Shown here one piece after another: positions 16,187 to 23,996 of a DNA stretch of 34,672 nt (positions are counted from its first letter, which is position 1; every line of letters starts with the position of its first letter). The notes beneath the pieces were generated by a model. The model worked only from the letters and a program-made list of their open reading frames with translations, searched no databases and was not told the origin of the DNA. Position numbers and translations under genes: made by a program. The DNA is taken from the NCBI GenBank assembly GCA_905198575.1, contig CAJKDC010000015.1, positions 1 to 34,672 on the forward strand, in the 5' to 3' direction. Source of the stretch: an uncultured Bacteroides sp. (GTDB lineage Bacteria; Bacteroidota; Bacteroidia; Bacteroidales; Bacteroidaceae).

Positions 16187-16194
16187 AAACATAA
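16187..16194 (-). promoter_or_regulatory. -7 box of the GH13 gene
   Basis: On the minus strand TATGTTTG matches TAnnTTTG perfectly and predicts a leader of about 70 nt. Confidence 0.5.
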
Positions 16195-16244
16195 GTTTTT
16201 TTTGTAAAAAAAACTATACTATATTTTGAAAAAAATAGGATATA

Positions 16245-16290
16245 GAAAAAAAGCACGGATTTACATGTGTTATTGTGCAAATCCGTACTT
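16245..16290 (-). terminator. terminator of fabD
   Basis: The stem ACGGATTT/AAATCCGT (16255-16262 with 16279-16286), extended by three more pairs beyond a mismatch, is followed by a run of T on the minus strand. Confidence 0.8.
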
Positions 16291-16314
16291 TGTCAATACT
16301 TAGTAGCGTTGTAT

Positions 16315-17202
16315 TTAAGCAATGCCGTGAGCATTGGCTGTTTTGTCTATCTTTTTGATGAGGCCTTGCAATACTGCACCTGGTCCACATTCGATAAATT
16401 CGCTGGCACCATCAGCAATCATGTTTTGGATGGTCTGTGTCCAGCGTACAGAAGCTGTCAGCTGTGCAATCAAATTTTGTTTGATTTCAGCAGGGTCTGT
16501 ATGTGGTTTTGCATCTACGTTCTGATAAACAGGACACTTAGGTGTATGGAATTCTGTAGCATTGATAGCTGCTGCCAATTCTACTTTAGCCGGTTCCATG
16601 AGTGGTGAATGGAAGGCACCACCTACTTTAAGAGGAAGTGCTCTTTTAGCTCCAGCTTCTTTCATTTTTTCGCATGCTTTTTTGATACCTGCCATTGAAC
16701 CAGAAATAACAACCTGTCCCGGGCAGTTGTAGTTTGCTGCTACACAAACTTCTCCTTCTGCACTGATGTTTTTGCAGATTTCTTCAATGGTTTCATCACT
16801 AAGAGCAATGATAGCCGCCATTGTTGAAGGATGTGCCTCACATGCTTTCTGCATAGCCATTGCACGGGCATATACCAGTTTAAGTCCATCTTCGAAAGTA
16901 AGAACACCTGCTGCAACCAAAGCTGACAATTCACCCAATGAATGACCGGCTGTCATTTCTGGTTTAAAGTCTTCGCCCATACACAGTGCTGAGATAACAG
17001 AATGCAGAAATACTGCGGGCTGTGTAACCTTAGTCTGCTTAAGCTCGTCGTCAGTTCCTTCGAACATAATATCTGTAATGCGATAACCCAAAATCTCGTT
17101 GGCTTTTTCGAATAATTCTTTAGCTAGTGGAGAGTTTTCGTAAAGGTCTTTACCCATTCCTACGAATTGTGCTCCTTGGCCTGGAAATACAAATGCTTTC
17201 AT
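16315..17202 (-). CDS. fabD: malonyl-CoA:ACP transacylase FabD
   Basis: FabD moves malonyl groups from CoA to acyl carrier protein to feed fatty acid synthesis in the cytoplasm. The 295-residue protein has the expected length. The N-terminal FPGQGAQFVGMG, catalytic S88 in GHSLGE, and the GAFHSPLM segment with the catalytic histidine are all present. A perfect -7 box (17230-17237, minus strand) lies in the 52-nt gap after the ThiD-type gene, so fabD has its own promoter even though it follows that gene in the same direction. A hairpin terminator closes the unit. Confidence 0.97.
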   Translation of the reverse strand: MKAFVFPGQGAQFVGMGKDLYENSPLAKELFEKANEILGYRITDIMFEGTDDELKQTKVTQPAVFLHSVISALCMGEDFKPEMTAGHSLGELSALVAAGVLTFEDGLKLVYARAMAMQKACEAHPSTMAAIIALSDETIEEICKNISAEGEVCVAANYNCPGQVVISGSMAGIKKACEKMKEAGAKRALPLKVGGAFHSPLMEPAKVELAAAINATEFHTPKCPVYQNVDAKPHTDPAEIKQNLIAQLTASVRWTQTIQNMIADGASEFIECGPGAVLQGLIKKIDKTANAHGIA

Positions 17203-17229
17203 AATAAGTTATTTTGAATTTTTATTTCG

Positions 17230-17237
17230 CAAAGGTA
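17230..17237 (-). promoter_or_regulatory. -7 box of fabD
   Basis: TACCTTTG on the minus strand is a perfect TAnnTTTG match, 27 nt upstream of the start codon. Confidence 0.55.
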
Positions 17238-17254
17238 ATGATTCTTTTTATAAA

Positions 17255-18091
17255 TTACTCATTTTTGGTGAAAATGTGCATGGGTTGAGGAGCAAAGAAA
17301 TGGTTAAGAGGACCATGTCCATTCCCTATTTGTACATCTTTACCAGCCATAATACCTTGGTATACATATTCTTTAGCTTTCTCTACGGCTATCGGTAATG
17401 GATTTTCTAGTGCCAGAAAAGTAGCTATTGCTGATGACAGAGAACAGCCTGTTCCGTGGGTGTTTTTACTTTCTACTTTAGGAGCTTCGAATAAATATGG
17501 AGTTTCTGACTCTTGGGTGAGTAGTAAGTCACACATGCGGTTCCCTTCCAGATGACCACCTTTTATTAAAGCGGCCTTACAGCCTTGGCTTAAAAGAATT
17601 TTGGCGGCCTGACACATTGTTTCCTGGTTGTGAGCATGTATACCTGTTAAGATTTCTGTCTCACTTAGGTTAGGGGTAATGATTTCTGTTATGGGTATAA
17701 GTTGCCGAGTTATAGCAGTAATAGCTTCATCCGAAATCAATTTGCATCCGCTGGTTGAGACCATTACTGGATCGAGTACTACATGCTGAGGATGGTATTG
17801 ATTGATAGCCTGCGCTATAGCCTCAACTATTTCCACCTGATTTATCATGCCTATTTTAATGGAAGAGGGACAAATATCCTCCATAACCGCTTGAATTTGT
17901 TGGGTAACAAAAGCTGAAGGCACAGGATATATACCTGATACTCCCATTGTATTTTGAGCTGTTAGTGCGGTTATTACAGTAGCAGCATATCCTCCCAAGG
18001 CAGAAATGGTTTTGATATCAGCTTGTATACCGGCACCTCCACTACAGTCGGATCCGGCTATGCTAACTATGCAAGGGTATTTTTTTTTCAT
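17255..18091 (-). CDS. thiD: hydroxymethylpyrimidine/phosphomethylpyrimidine kinase (ThiD type)
   Basis: The 278-residue protein belongs to the ThiD branch of the ribokinase fold. Motifs include AGSDCSGGAGIQAD at the N terminus, the VLDPVMVSTSG segment, and NTHGTGCSLSSA, which supplies the catalytic Cys/anion hole near the C terminus. ThiD phosphorylates HMP and HMP-P in thiamine synthesis. This copy sits apart from any thi operon and shows no TPP riboswitch, so it may instead be a pyridoxal (vitamin B6) kinase, which in some bacteria is a ThiD relative. It is divergent from the guanylyltransferase gene, and a 10-bp inverted repeat lies in its leader. Confidence 0.85.
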   Translation of the reverse strand: MKKKYPCIVSIAGSDCSGGAGIQADIKTISALGGYAATVITALTAQNTMGVSGIYPVPSAFVTQQIQAVMEDICPSSIKIGMINQVEIVEAIAQAINQYHPQHVVLDPVMVSTSGCKLISDEAITAITRQLIPITEIITPNLSETEILTGIHAHNQETMCQAAKILLSQGCKAALIKGGHLEGNRMCDLLLTQESETPYLFEAPKVESKNTHGTGCSLSSAIATFLALENPLPIAVEKAKEYVYQGIMAGKDVQIGNGHGPLNHFFAPQPMHIFTKNE

Positions 18092-18100
18092 GATTCTTTG

Positions 18101-18133
18101 ATTTGTATTCAGTGTATTATGAATACAAATTTA
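18101..18133 (-). promoter_or_regulatory. thiD promoter with 10-bp inverted repeat
   Basis: ATTTGTATTC and GAATACAAAT (18101-18110 and 18121-18130) form a perfect 10-bp inverted repeat with a 10-nt spacer. It overlaps a perfect -7 box TAAATTTG on the minus strand (18126-18133). An operator is more likely than a terminator at this place. Confidence 0.5.
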
Positions 18134-18164
18134 GTAATAATCTTATTTACTCTGAAAAAAATAT

Positions 18165-18172
18165 TATATTTG
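18165..18172 (+). promoter_or_regulatory. -7 box of the guanylyltransferase gene
   Basis: TATATTTG followed by C is a perfect -7 match, 36 nt before the ATG at 18209, in an A/T-rich stretch. Confidence 0.55.
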
Positions 18173-18208
18173 CGAAATAACATAATAAAATAATCTGTGG
18201 GAAACATT

Positions 18209-19285
18209 ATGGCTCAGAATAAGAAAAATAATCATGTTGTTATAATGGCAGGTGGCGTTGGAAGCCGCTTTTGGCCTATGAGTACACCGGAATGTCCGAA
18301 GCAATTTATTGATGTGTTAGGGTGTGGACGCACTTTGTTGCAGTTGACTGCTGATCGTTTTAAGGAAATTTGTCCTCCAGAAAATATATGGATTGCGACT
18401 GGAGATATTTATGCAGACTTGGTAAGACAGCAATTACCGGATATAGCAGAAGATCATATATTAAAGGAGCCTTGTCGTAAAAGTACGGCTCCATGTCTGG
18501 CTTATGCCAGTTGGAAAATAAAGGCCCGTAATCCAAAAGCTACGATTATCGCAACACCTTGTGATCATGTTATTTTAAATGAAGCAGAGTTTATTCGAGT
18601 AATTCGTTCAGCTATTGCGTTTACAGCAGATTCGGATGCTGTGGTAACGTTAGGTATGAAGCCAACGCGTCCTGATACAGGGTATGGATATATAGAAGCT
18701 GATATGAGTATGGCTTCACCTCGCAATAAAGAAATGTTTAGAGTAGACGGATTTCGTGAAAAACCAGATAAAGAAACCGCAGAAAGATATTTGCGTAGAA
18801 GTAATTATTTCTGGAATTCAGGAATCTTTATATGGAATGTGAGTACTGTGGTTGCTGCTTTGCGAGTTTACCAACCTGCTTTGTCGAAAATATTCGAACG
18901 CATCTTACCTTATTATTATACAGATAAGGAACAAGAGATGGTTAACGAAGGTTTTAAAATGTGTGAGAATATATCTATCGATTATGCTATCATGGAAAAA
19001 GCAGACGAAATGTTTGTTTTTCCTGCTAATTTCGGTTGGGGAGATTTGGGAACATGGGGTTCATTGTACGAACGTTTTTCAAAAGATTCCCAAGGAAATG
19101 CAATTGTGGGGCAGGGGGTTAAGCTATATGAAACACGCAATTGTGTGATACATGCAGCTAAAGAAAAGCAGGTGATAGTTCAGGGACTTGATGGATATGT
19201 AATAGCCGAGAATAATGATAATCTGTTGGTATGCCGATTGAGTGAAGAACAAAGGCTTAAAACATTTTTGACAGAGGAAAAATAA
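18209..19285 (+). CDS. manC: mannose-1-phosphate guanylyltransferase
   Basis: The enzyme makes GDP-mannose from mannose-1-phosphate and GTP, the precursor of GDP-fucose and mannose-containing surface glycans. The 358-residue protein shows the nucleotidyltransferase signature AGGVGSRFWPMSTPECPKQF at 14-33, then FREKPDK and NSGIFIWN. It is the monofunctional form: the C-terminal cupin isomerase domain of the roughly 480-residue ManC proteins is absent. I chose ATG 18209; GTG 18197 is a possible but less likely start. It has its own promoter and a 17-bp terminator whose stem includes its stop codon. In Bacteroides, host fucose and mannose are used for surface glycosylation, which fits. Confidence 0.93.
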   Translation: MAQNKKNNHVVIMAGGVGSRFWPMSTPECPKQFIDVLGCGRTLLQLTADRFKEICPPENIWIATGDIYADLVRQQLPDIAEDHILKEPCRKSTAPCLAYASWKIKARNPKATIIATPCDHVILNEAEFIRVIRSAIAFTADSDAVVTLGMKPTRPDTGYGYIEADMSMASPRNKEMFRVDGFREKPDKETAERYLRRSNYFWNSGIFIWNVSTVVAALRVYQPALSKIFERILPYYYTDKEQEMVNEGFKMCENISIDYAIMEKADEMFVFPANFGWGDLGTWGSLYERFSKDSQGNAIVGQGVKLYETRNCVIHAAKEKQVIVQGLDGYVIAENNDNLLVCRLSEEQRLKTFLTEEK

Positions 19286-19319
19286 ATTAAGGGGGATCAA
19301 AAATCCCCCTTAATTTATT
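19281..19319. terminator. 17-bp bidirectional terminator between manC and the DUF368 gene
   Basis: A 17-bp perfect stem (19281-19297 with 19303-19319) around a CAAAA loop contains five G-C pairs flanked by A/T pairs, so both strands end in T-rich tails. It fills the entire gap between two convergent genes. Confidence 0.92.
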
Positions 19320-20231
19320 TTATTTTTCATTGGTTTTGGCAGATAGTTTCTCAAGAAAATATACAATGGCAAAACCTGCAATCATGAGTCCAACAGCTTC
19401 GGCTATATGTGCGTTAGGAAGAATGTTTTCTTCAATCAGGGGTTTGATAACTCCGTGACTGTCGGTATAAGTCGCTACAGTTTCTTTCCAAGGCCATACT
19501 TTATTAAGAGAGCCTAGCATGAATCCTGTGAGTACAGCTAGTGTATTGTTTCTGTAATTTTTCAAAGCGTACGAAAGTACTCGTGAAAATGTGGTTATAC
19601 CAATAAAGGCACCACATGCAAACACTGCTAGAATTAGAATATTCAAAGACTTTACAGCATCCATGATGAAGAAATACTTGCCGAGTAAAACCAAGATGAA
19701 ACTTCCTGAAATACCTGGTAATATCATAGCACAGATTGCAATGGCTCCGCAAAGAAAGATAAACAATAAATTGGACGGCGTTTCTGCTGGAGTAGCAACT
19801 GTAACGTAATAGGCTACAGCTGTTCCTATAATAAAGCTTATCAGAGTTTTAATGTTTCTTTCCTTGATATCTTTGGCTACGAACCATGTTGAAGCCAATA
19901 CCAGTCCGAAAAAGAATGCCCATACTAAAATAGGATGGTCTGTCAGCAACCATGTAATGATTTTAGCTAATGAGAAAACACTTATTCCTATTCCCAAAAG
20001 AATAGAAAGTAGGAAATTGGCATTGATAGCTTTCCTGAATTCGGCTATTTTCCCGGTAAATAATAACTTCAATGAGTGTGCATTGATACTTTTAATAGAG
20101 TTTATAAGCTCGTCATAAATGCCTACAATAAAAGCAATGGTACCTCCGGATACACCAGGAACAACATCTGCTGCTCCCATACCCATTCCTTTTAATAATA
20201 GTATACTATAATCTTTTAATGTCCTATTCAT
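19320..20231 (-). CDS. popT: DUF368 membrane protein, undecaprenyl-phosphate translocase (PopT) homologue
   Basis: The 303-residue polytopic protein has the DUF368 (PF04018) signature twice: GAADVVPGVSGGTIAF near the N terminus and ILPGISGSFILVLLG in the middle, as expected for an inverted-repeat fold. Members of DUF368 were shown in 2022 to return undecaprenyl phosphate to the cytoplasmic face of the membrane (PopT), recycling the carrier for peptidoglycan and surface polysaccharides. About eight hydrophobic helices are visible. It starts 12 nt after the TPR gene and is likely co-transcribed with it. The function is by homology; the symbol is given on that basis. Confidence 0.88.
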   Translation of the reverse strand: MNRTLKDYSILLLKGMGMGAADVVPGVSGGTIAFIVGIYDELINSIKSINAHSLKLLFTGKIAEFRKAINANFLLSILLGIGISVFSLAKIITWLLTDHPILVWAFFFGLVLASTWFVAKDIKERNIKTLISFIIGTAVAYYVTVATPAETPSNLLFIFLCGAIAICAMILPGISGSFILVLLGKYFFIMDAVKSLNILILAVFACGAFIGITTFSRVLSYALKNYRNNTLAVLTGFMLGSLNKVWPWKETVATYTDSHGVIKPLIEENILPNAHIAEAVGLMIAGFAIVYFLEKLSAKTNEK

Positions 20232-20243
20232 TTTCTATGTGTA

Positions 20244-21680
20244 TTAGTGAAGATATGGATTATTATTTATTTCTTTAATAATTTCTTCGAATATTTTGAT
20301 GAAATCTTCATCGTTTGTAAGTTCAGGAGCCGCAATGAGCTCTTCGAATGTGTATTTTGATTCTTCGATACTCTTTTTAATATATTCCATCATTTTCTCT
20401 TTATTACCTTCCATATAATGGCAATATGCTATCAGGTGATAAATCGTGGAATTTTCATTAGGGTATTGTTCTTCTAATTTTTTAAAATACTGTAAAGCCA
20501 TTGGATAGAAGCCGCATTTCATACAGGATATGAGAATTGTGTAAAGATTTTCTTGCTTGTCAAAAGCAATATGTTCTGCATAGCTGAATTCATTTTGAGC
20601 CTCTATTATTTTATTTTGTAATAAGAATATTTCTCCTTTTGCAATATATAAACTACTAAGGTTTGAATCTGCTTTGATACCATATTCCAGAGCTTTGAAA
20701 GCTTCATCAAACTTGTTCAGATATGCATAAGCTAATGCTTCGAATGCGGATGCTTGAGCTATATCAAAATTATCTGCATTCTTAGCTTCCCGATGTTTTT
20801 TACAAAGTGTTATTGCTTCTTCGTATTTTTTCATCGATATATAGCATTCTATCAAAATAAGTCGGACTGTTGAACCATCCTTTGCTAATTTCTCTGCTTT
20901 ACTAAGGAATTTTGTCCCTTCTTCATAGTTATTCATCTCTACAAGGAATTTACCTTTCAATTTCAGGGATGGAACATCATTAGGGTCAATAGCAAGACAA
21001 TAGTCCAATGCATTTATAGCTTCTTCGAAGTTGTCAGAATAGAAATAACACTTGGCAATATTATACCAGCATTCAATGCTATAAGGCTCTTTATCAAGTG
21101 ATTTATTATAATACGCTAATGCTTTTTCTTTTTCATTGTGTAAAGAATAGTAATTACCAAACAACATATTTACAGTTGGATTCTCAGGATTTTTCTTTGA
21201 AGCTAAATGAAGCCATTTTATTGCATCTTCCATTTTCTGATGATCCGTATAAATATTGTATATGTCCAATATGCATTGCATACTATTTTCTTCCTCATAT
21301 AATTCGGTGAAAATTTGATTGGCTTCTTCCAAATAACATTCATCAAGGTATAATTCGGCTTTGAGGAATTGGACTTCTCTGTCGTTTTGCTCCTCTATGC
21401 TATTGAGAAGTTTTCTTGCTTTACTGGTATTTCCGCTATATGCTATATAGCGCACTTTATGTATAAGAAGGTTGGTATTGTTAGGATGAATTTCGAGTCC
21501 ATATTCAATGGCCTTATTCGATTCTTTTATCATACCGCAATCAGCAAAATACTCGGCGATGTCTGTAAGCTGATCAGCGTCAAAATATACTTGGCTATTG
21601 TCTTCTTGCATAGCCTTGTACTTGCTTAGAATTTCTTTAAATTCCGAACTTTCAAAGTAGAAAGATAGGTTTTCTTTCAT
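20244..21680 (-). CDS. tetratricopeptide-repeat protein
   Basis: This 478-residue protein is built from about ten to twelve TPR units. The consensus pattern of Trp/Leu, Gly, Tyr, Ala and Pro recurs at 34-residue intervals, clearest in the middle (ALAYYNKSLDKEPYSIECWYN and what follows). There is no signal peptide or membrane helix, so it is probably cytoplasmic and acts in protein-protein contacts. It is rich in Lys, Glu and Asn. It precedes the DUF368 gene by 12 nt, and a role with that translocase can only be guessed. A terminator (21715-21747) separates it from glnS, so transcription should start in the short gap after that hairpin. Confidence 0.88.
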   Translation of the reverse strand: MKENLSFYFESSEFKEILSKYKAMQEDNSQVYFDADQLTDIAEYFADCGMIKESNKAIEYGLEIHPNNTNLLIHKVRYIAYSGNTSKARKLLNSIEEQNDREVQFLKAELYLDECYLEEANQIFTELYEEENSMQCILDIYNIYTDHQKMEDAIKWLHLASKKNPENPTVNMLFGNYYSLHNEKEKALAYYNKSLDKEPYSIECWYNIAKCYFYSDNFEEAINALDYCLAIDPNDVPSLKLKGKFLVEMNNYEEGTKFLSKAEKLAKDGSTVRLILIECYISMKKYEEAITLCKKHREAKNADNFDIAQASAFEALAYAYLNKFDEAFKALEYGIKADSNLSSLYIAKGEIFLLQNKIIEAQNEFSYAEHIAFDKQENLYTILISCMKCGFYPMALQYFKKLEEQYPNENSTIYHLIAYCHYMEGNKEKMMEYIKKSIEESKYTFEELIAAPELTNDEDFIKIFEEIIKEINNNPYLH

Positions 21681-21714
21681 GAGTTAGAAAACGGATATCT
21701 TTAAATTAATATTT

Positions 21715-21747
21715 ATTCCGTGCGGAAATAATGTTTCCGCACGGAAT
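21715..21747 (-). terminator. terminator of glnS
   Basis: A 14-bp perfect stem (21715-21728 with 21734-21747) with a 5-nt loop lies between glnS and the TPR gene, both leftward. A/T-rich sequence follows on the minus strand. Confidence 0.82.
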
Positions 21748-21760
21748 TTATTTGTCTCGA

Positions 21761-23500
21761 TTACTTATTGATTTTGCTCCACGTATCTTTCAATGAAACA
21801 GTACGGTTGAAAATCAGATGATCTGGAGTAGAATCTTTGTCTACATTGAAGTATCCAATACGCTGGAATTGCAGATAGTCGTATGGCTTGGCTTCACCTA
21901 AGAATTTTTCAACGTAGCATTCGTTCAAAACCTTCAAAGAGTCTGGGTTAATCATTTGTTTCATTGCTTCGAGAGCAGAACAATTTTGTGCTTCACGGAT
22001 AGCAGCAAGCTCATCGCGTGGGTTTTCTACTTTCCACAGACGGTCGTAGAGTCTAACCTCAGCTTTCAGGCAGTGATTGCAGCTAACCCAATGAAGTGTT
22101 CCTTTAACCTTACGTCCGCTGTTAGGCATACCGCTTTTGGTTGTTGGATCATACTCTGCATATACTTCAACCACATTGCCGTTTTCGTCTTTCTTGCATC
22201 CTGTACATTTAACAATGTATGCACTTTTCAGTCGGACTTCCTGACCCGGAGTCATGCGGAAATATTTCTTAGGTGCATCTTCCATGAAGTCTTCACGTTC
22301 CATCCACAGTTCACGGCTGAATTCGATGGTGTGTGTACCTGAGTTCGGATCTTCAGGGTTGTTTACAGCTTCCATTTCTTCTACCTGTCCTTCCGGATAG
22401 TTGGTGATGATAAGTTTAACCGGATTGATGACTGCCGAAACACGAGTGGCTCTGGTATTCAAATCTTCGCGGACTGCACTTTCCAAAAGTGCAAAGTCGT
22501 TTAGTGCATCGTATGTGGTATAACCGATTTTGTCGACAAAATTGCGGATAGATTCTGGTGAGTAACCTCTGCGTCTGAATGCGCATAAAGTCGGCATACG
22601 AGGATCATCCCATCCGTTTACCAGTCCTTCCTGAACCATGATGAGCAAGTTACGTTTACTCATAAGAGTATAGTTCAAGTTCAGCTTGTTAAATTCATAC
22701 TGGCGAGGACGGTTGTCGTTCAAATCTTCGCCTTCTTTCAGCCAGTCGATGAACAAATCGTAAAGCGGACGGTGAACCACAAACTCCAGTGTACAGAGTG
22801 AGTGGGTAACTCCTTCGAAGAAGTCGCTCTGACCGTGTGCAAAATCGTACATCGGGTAAGCTTTCCATTTGTCTCCTGTACGGTGGTGCGGAGTTTTCAC
22901 GATACGGTAAATAATAGGGTCACGGAAGTGCATGTTCGGGTTAGCCATGTCTATTTTTGCACGGAGCACCATTGAACCTTCTTCCAGTTCTCCACTGTTC
23001 ATTTTGTAGAAAAGCTCCAGATTTTCTTCAATGGGACGGTTACGGAAAGGACTTTCAGTTCCCGGTTGTGTAGGGGTACCTTTCTGTATAGCTATCTGTT
23101 CAGAAGTCTGTTCGTCGATATAAGCTTTTCCTTCTTTAATCAGTCGGACAGCAAAATCCCATAGCTGCTGGAAATAATCAGATGCATAATATTCGTTTCC
23201 CCATTCAAATCCCAGCCATTTGATATCCTCTTTAATAGCTTCAACATATTCAACATCTTCTTTGGTAGGGTTTGTATCATCGAAACGCAGGTTGCATACA
23301 CCACCATATTTTTGTGCAATACCAAAGTCCATGCAAATAGCCTTGGCATGGCCGATATGCAAATAGCCATTAGGTTCTGGCGGAAAGCGGGTCTGTATTT
23401 TCCCGTGGTTCTTTCCTTCCTTTAAATCTTTTTCTACGGCTTGTTCAATGAAGTTCAGACTTTTCTTTTCTGATGCTTCTTTTGTACTTACTTCAGTCAT
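21761..23500 (-). CDS. glnS: glutaminyl-tRNA synthetase
   Basis: GlnRS charges tRNA(Gln) with glutamine in the cytoplasm. The 579-residue protein shows the class I signature PPEPNGYLHIGHAK (HIGH at 48-51), the KMSKS-type loop MSKR at 280-283 and the C-terminal anticodon-binding beta-barrels. Four Cys (CTGCKK and CNHC, about 432-485) in the C-terminal barrel look like a zinc-type insertion. I chose ATG 23500, close to a perfect -7 box (23528-23535); an upstream in-frame ATG at 23530 overlaps that box and is unlikely. Confidence 0.97.
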   Translation of the reverse strand: MTEVSTKEASEKKSLNFIEQAVEKDLKEGKNHGKIQTRFPPEPNGYLHIGHAKAICMDFGIAQKYGGVCNLRFDDTNPTKEDVEYVEAIKEDIKWLGFEWGNEYYASDYFQQLWDFAVRLIKEGKAYIDEQTSEQIAIQKGTPTQPGTESPFRNRPIEENLELFYKMNSGELEEGSMVLRAKIDMANPNMHFRDPIIYRIVKTPHHRTGDKWKAYPMYDFAHGQSDFFEGVTHSLCTLEFVVHRPLYDLFIDWLKEGEDLNDNRPRQYEFNKLNLNYTLMSKRNLLIMVQEGLVNGWDDPRMPTLCAFRRRGYSPESIRNFVDKIGYTTYDALNDFALLESAVREDLNTRATRVSAVINPVKLIITNYPEGQVEEMEAVNNPEDPNSGTHTIEFSRELWMEREDFMEDAPKKYFRMTPGQEVRLKSAYIVKCTGCKKDENGNVVEVYAEYDPTTKSGMPNSGRKVKGTLHWVSCNHCLKAEVRLYDRLWKVENPRDELAAIREAQNCSALEAMKQMINPDSLKVLNECYVEKFLGEAKPYDYLQFQRIGYFNVDKDSTPDHLIFNRTVSLKDTWSKINK

Positions 23501-23527
23501 ATAGATTGTTAATATTATACTTTGCCA

Positions 23528-23535
23528 CAAAAGTA
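23528..23535 (-). promoter_or_regulatory. -7 box of glnS
   Basis: TACTTTTG on the minus strand is a perfect -7 match, 27 nt upstream of the chosen start codon. Confidence 0.55.
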
Positions 23536-23618
23536 ATCATTCTTTTTGGGATATTCTTTATTTATTTATTAGAAATGATTCATTTTATAGGAGAAAACAG
23601 AATTTTATTGGCCTTATA

Positions 23619-23650
23619 ATTGTCAGAATCATGTCGTTACATTATCTTTG
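23619..23650 (+). promoter_or_regulatory. first rightward promoter upstream of the small-RNA candidate
   Basis: ATTG (23619-23622), a 20-nt spacer and a perfect -7 box TATCTTTG (23643-23650) fit the Bacteroidetes consensus. Confidence 0.5.
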
Positions 23651-23728
23651 TAAAGATGTAATGCAAAGGTTGAGGTTATAAAAAAACGCTGATATTTGTA
23701 AAAACATGTTTTATGACATATTTATTTA

Positions 23729-23760
23729 TTTGGTAGCTTTAAAAAATACCCCCATCTTTG
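23729..23760 (+). promoter_or_regulatory. second rightward promoter of the small-RNA candidate
   Basis: TTTG (23729-23732), exactly 20 nt, then CATCTTTG (23753-23760), seven of eight consensus positions. The predicted start is near 23767. Confidence 0.55.
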
Positions 23761-23766
23761 CAGCGT

Positions 23767-23860
23767 TATCCTGAAAACAATCTTTTTACCTTAAAAAAAC
23801 TAATACCTATTGAAAACTATAAAAGGGCTCTTTGTGAAAAGGGCCCTTTTAGTTTTTTAT
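23767..23860 (+). ncRNA. candidate small RNA of about 95 nt (or about 200 nt from the first promoter)
   Basis: The transcript predicted from the promoter at 23729-23760 has no start codon with a usable frame. It ends in a 13-bp terminator with a GTGA tetraloop. The body (23767-23820) is A/T-rich and unstructured by eye, with several A-runs, which is the composition often seen in regulatory RNAs that pair with mRNAs. No known RNA family was recognised. Confidence 0.45.
23821..23860 (+). terminator. strong terminator of the small-RNA candidate
   Basis: A 13-bp stem with one G-U pair (23821-23833 with 23838-23850) closes a GTGA loop of the GNRA type and is followed by AGTTTTTTAT. Confidence 0.85.
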
Positions 23861-23965
23861 ATGCCTGCGCCTGATAAGTGCTTGAAAAAACGAGGTTCCG
23901 TTAAAAGAAAATCAGACTTTCGGGCTTTATTGCAGTGATTGTTTTTATTTTTCCGCCGGATAATA

Positions 23966-23973
23966 TACCTTTG
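23966..23973 (+). promoter_or_regulatory. -7 box of rarA
   Basis: TACCTTTG is a perfect -7 match, 23 nt before the ATG. A T-rich segment at about 23942-23945 sits at the -33 distance. Confidence 0.5.
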
Positions 23974-23996
23974 TTCGTGATTTAATTTGATTTTCT

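Larger units (their letters stand above)
23501..23996. other. 496-nt gene-free region upstream of rarA
   Basis: No reading frame with protein-like composition is found. The region holds the glnS promoter, two rightward promoter candidates (23619-23650 and 23729-23760), a strong terminator (23821-23860) and the rarA -7 box (23966-23973). The middle part is best read as a small-RNA locus. A six-codon frame (about 23661-23681) after the first promoter is too short to count as a gene. Confidence 0.5.

Noticed and set aside
17203..18208. TPP riboswitch at the thiD-type gene
   Set aside because: The leader is about 30 nt and lacks the conserved CUGAGA and thi-box elements.
23501..23530. Ten extra N-terminal residues for GlnRS
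   Set aside because: The upstream ATG overlaps the -7 box, and the conserved protein begins at ATG 23500.
23657..23860. 6S RNA as identity of the small-RNA candidate
   Set aside because: About 200 nt would fit from the first promoter, but the long closing stem with a central bubble is not visible and the 3' end is a free terminator hairpin.
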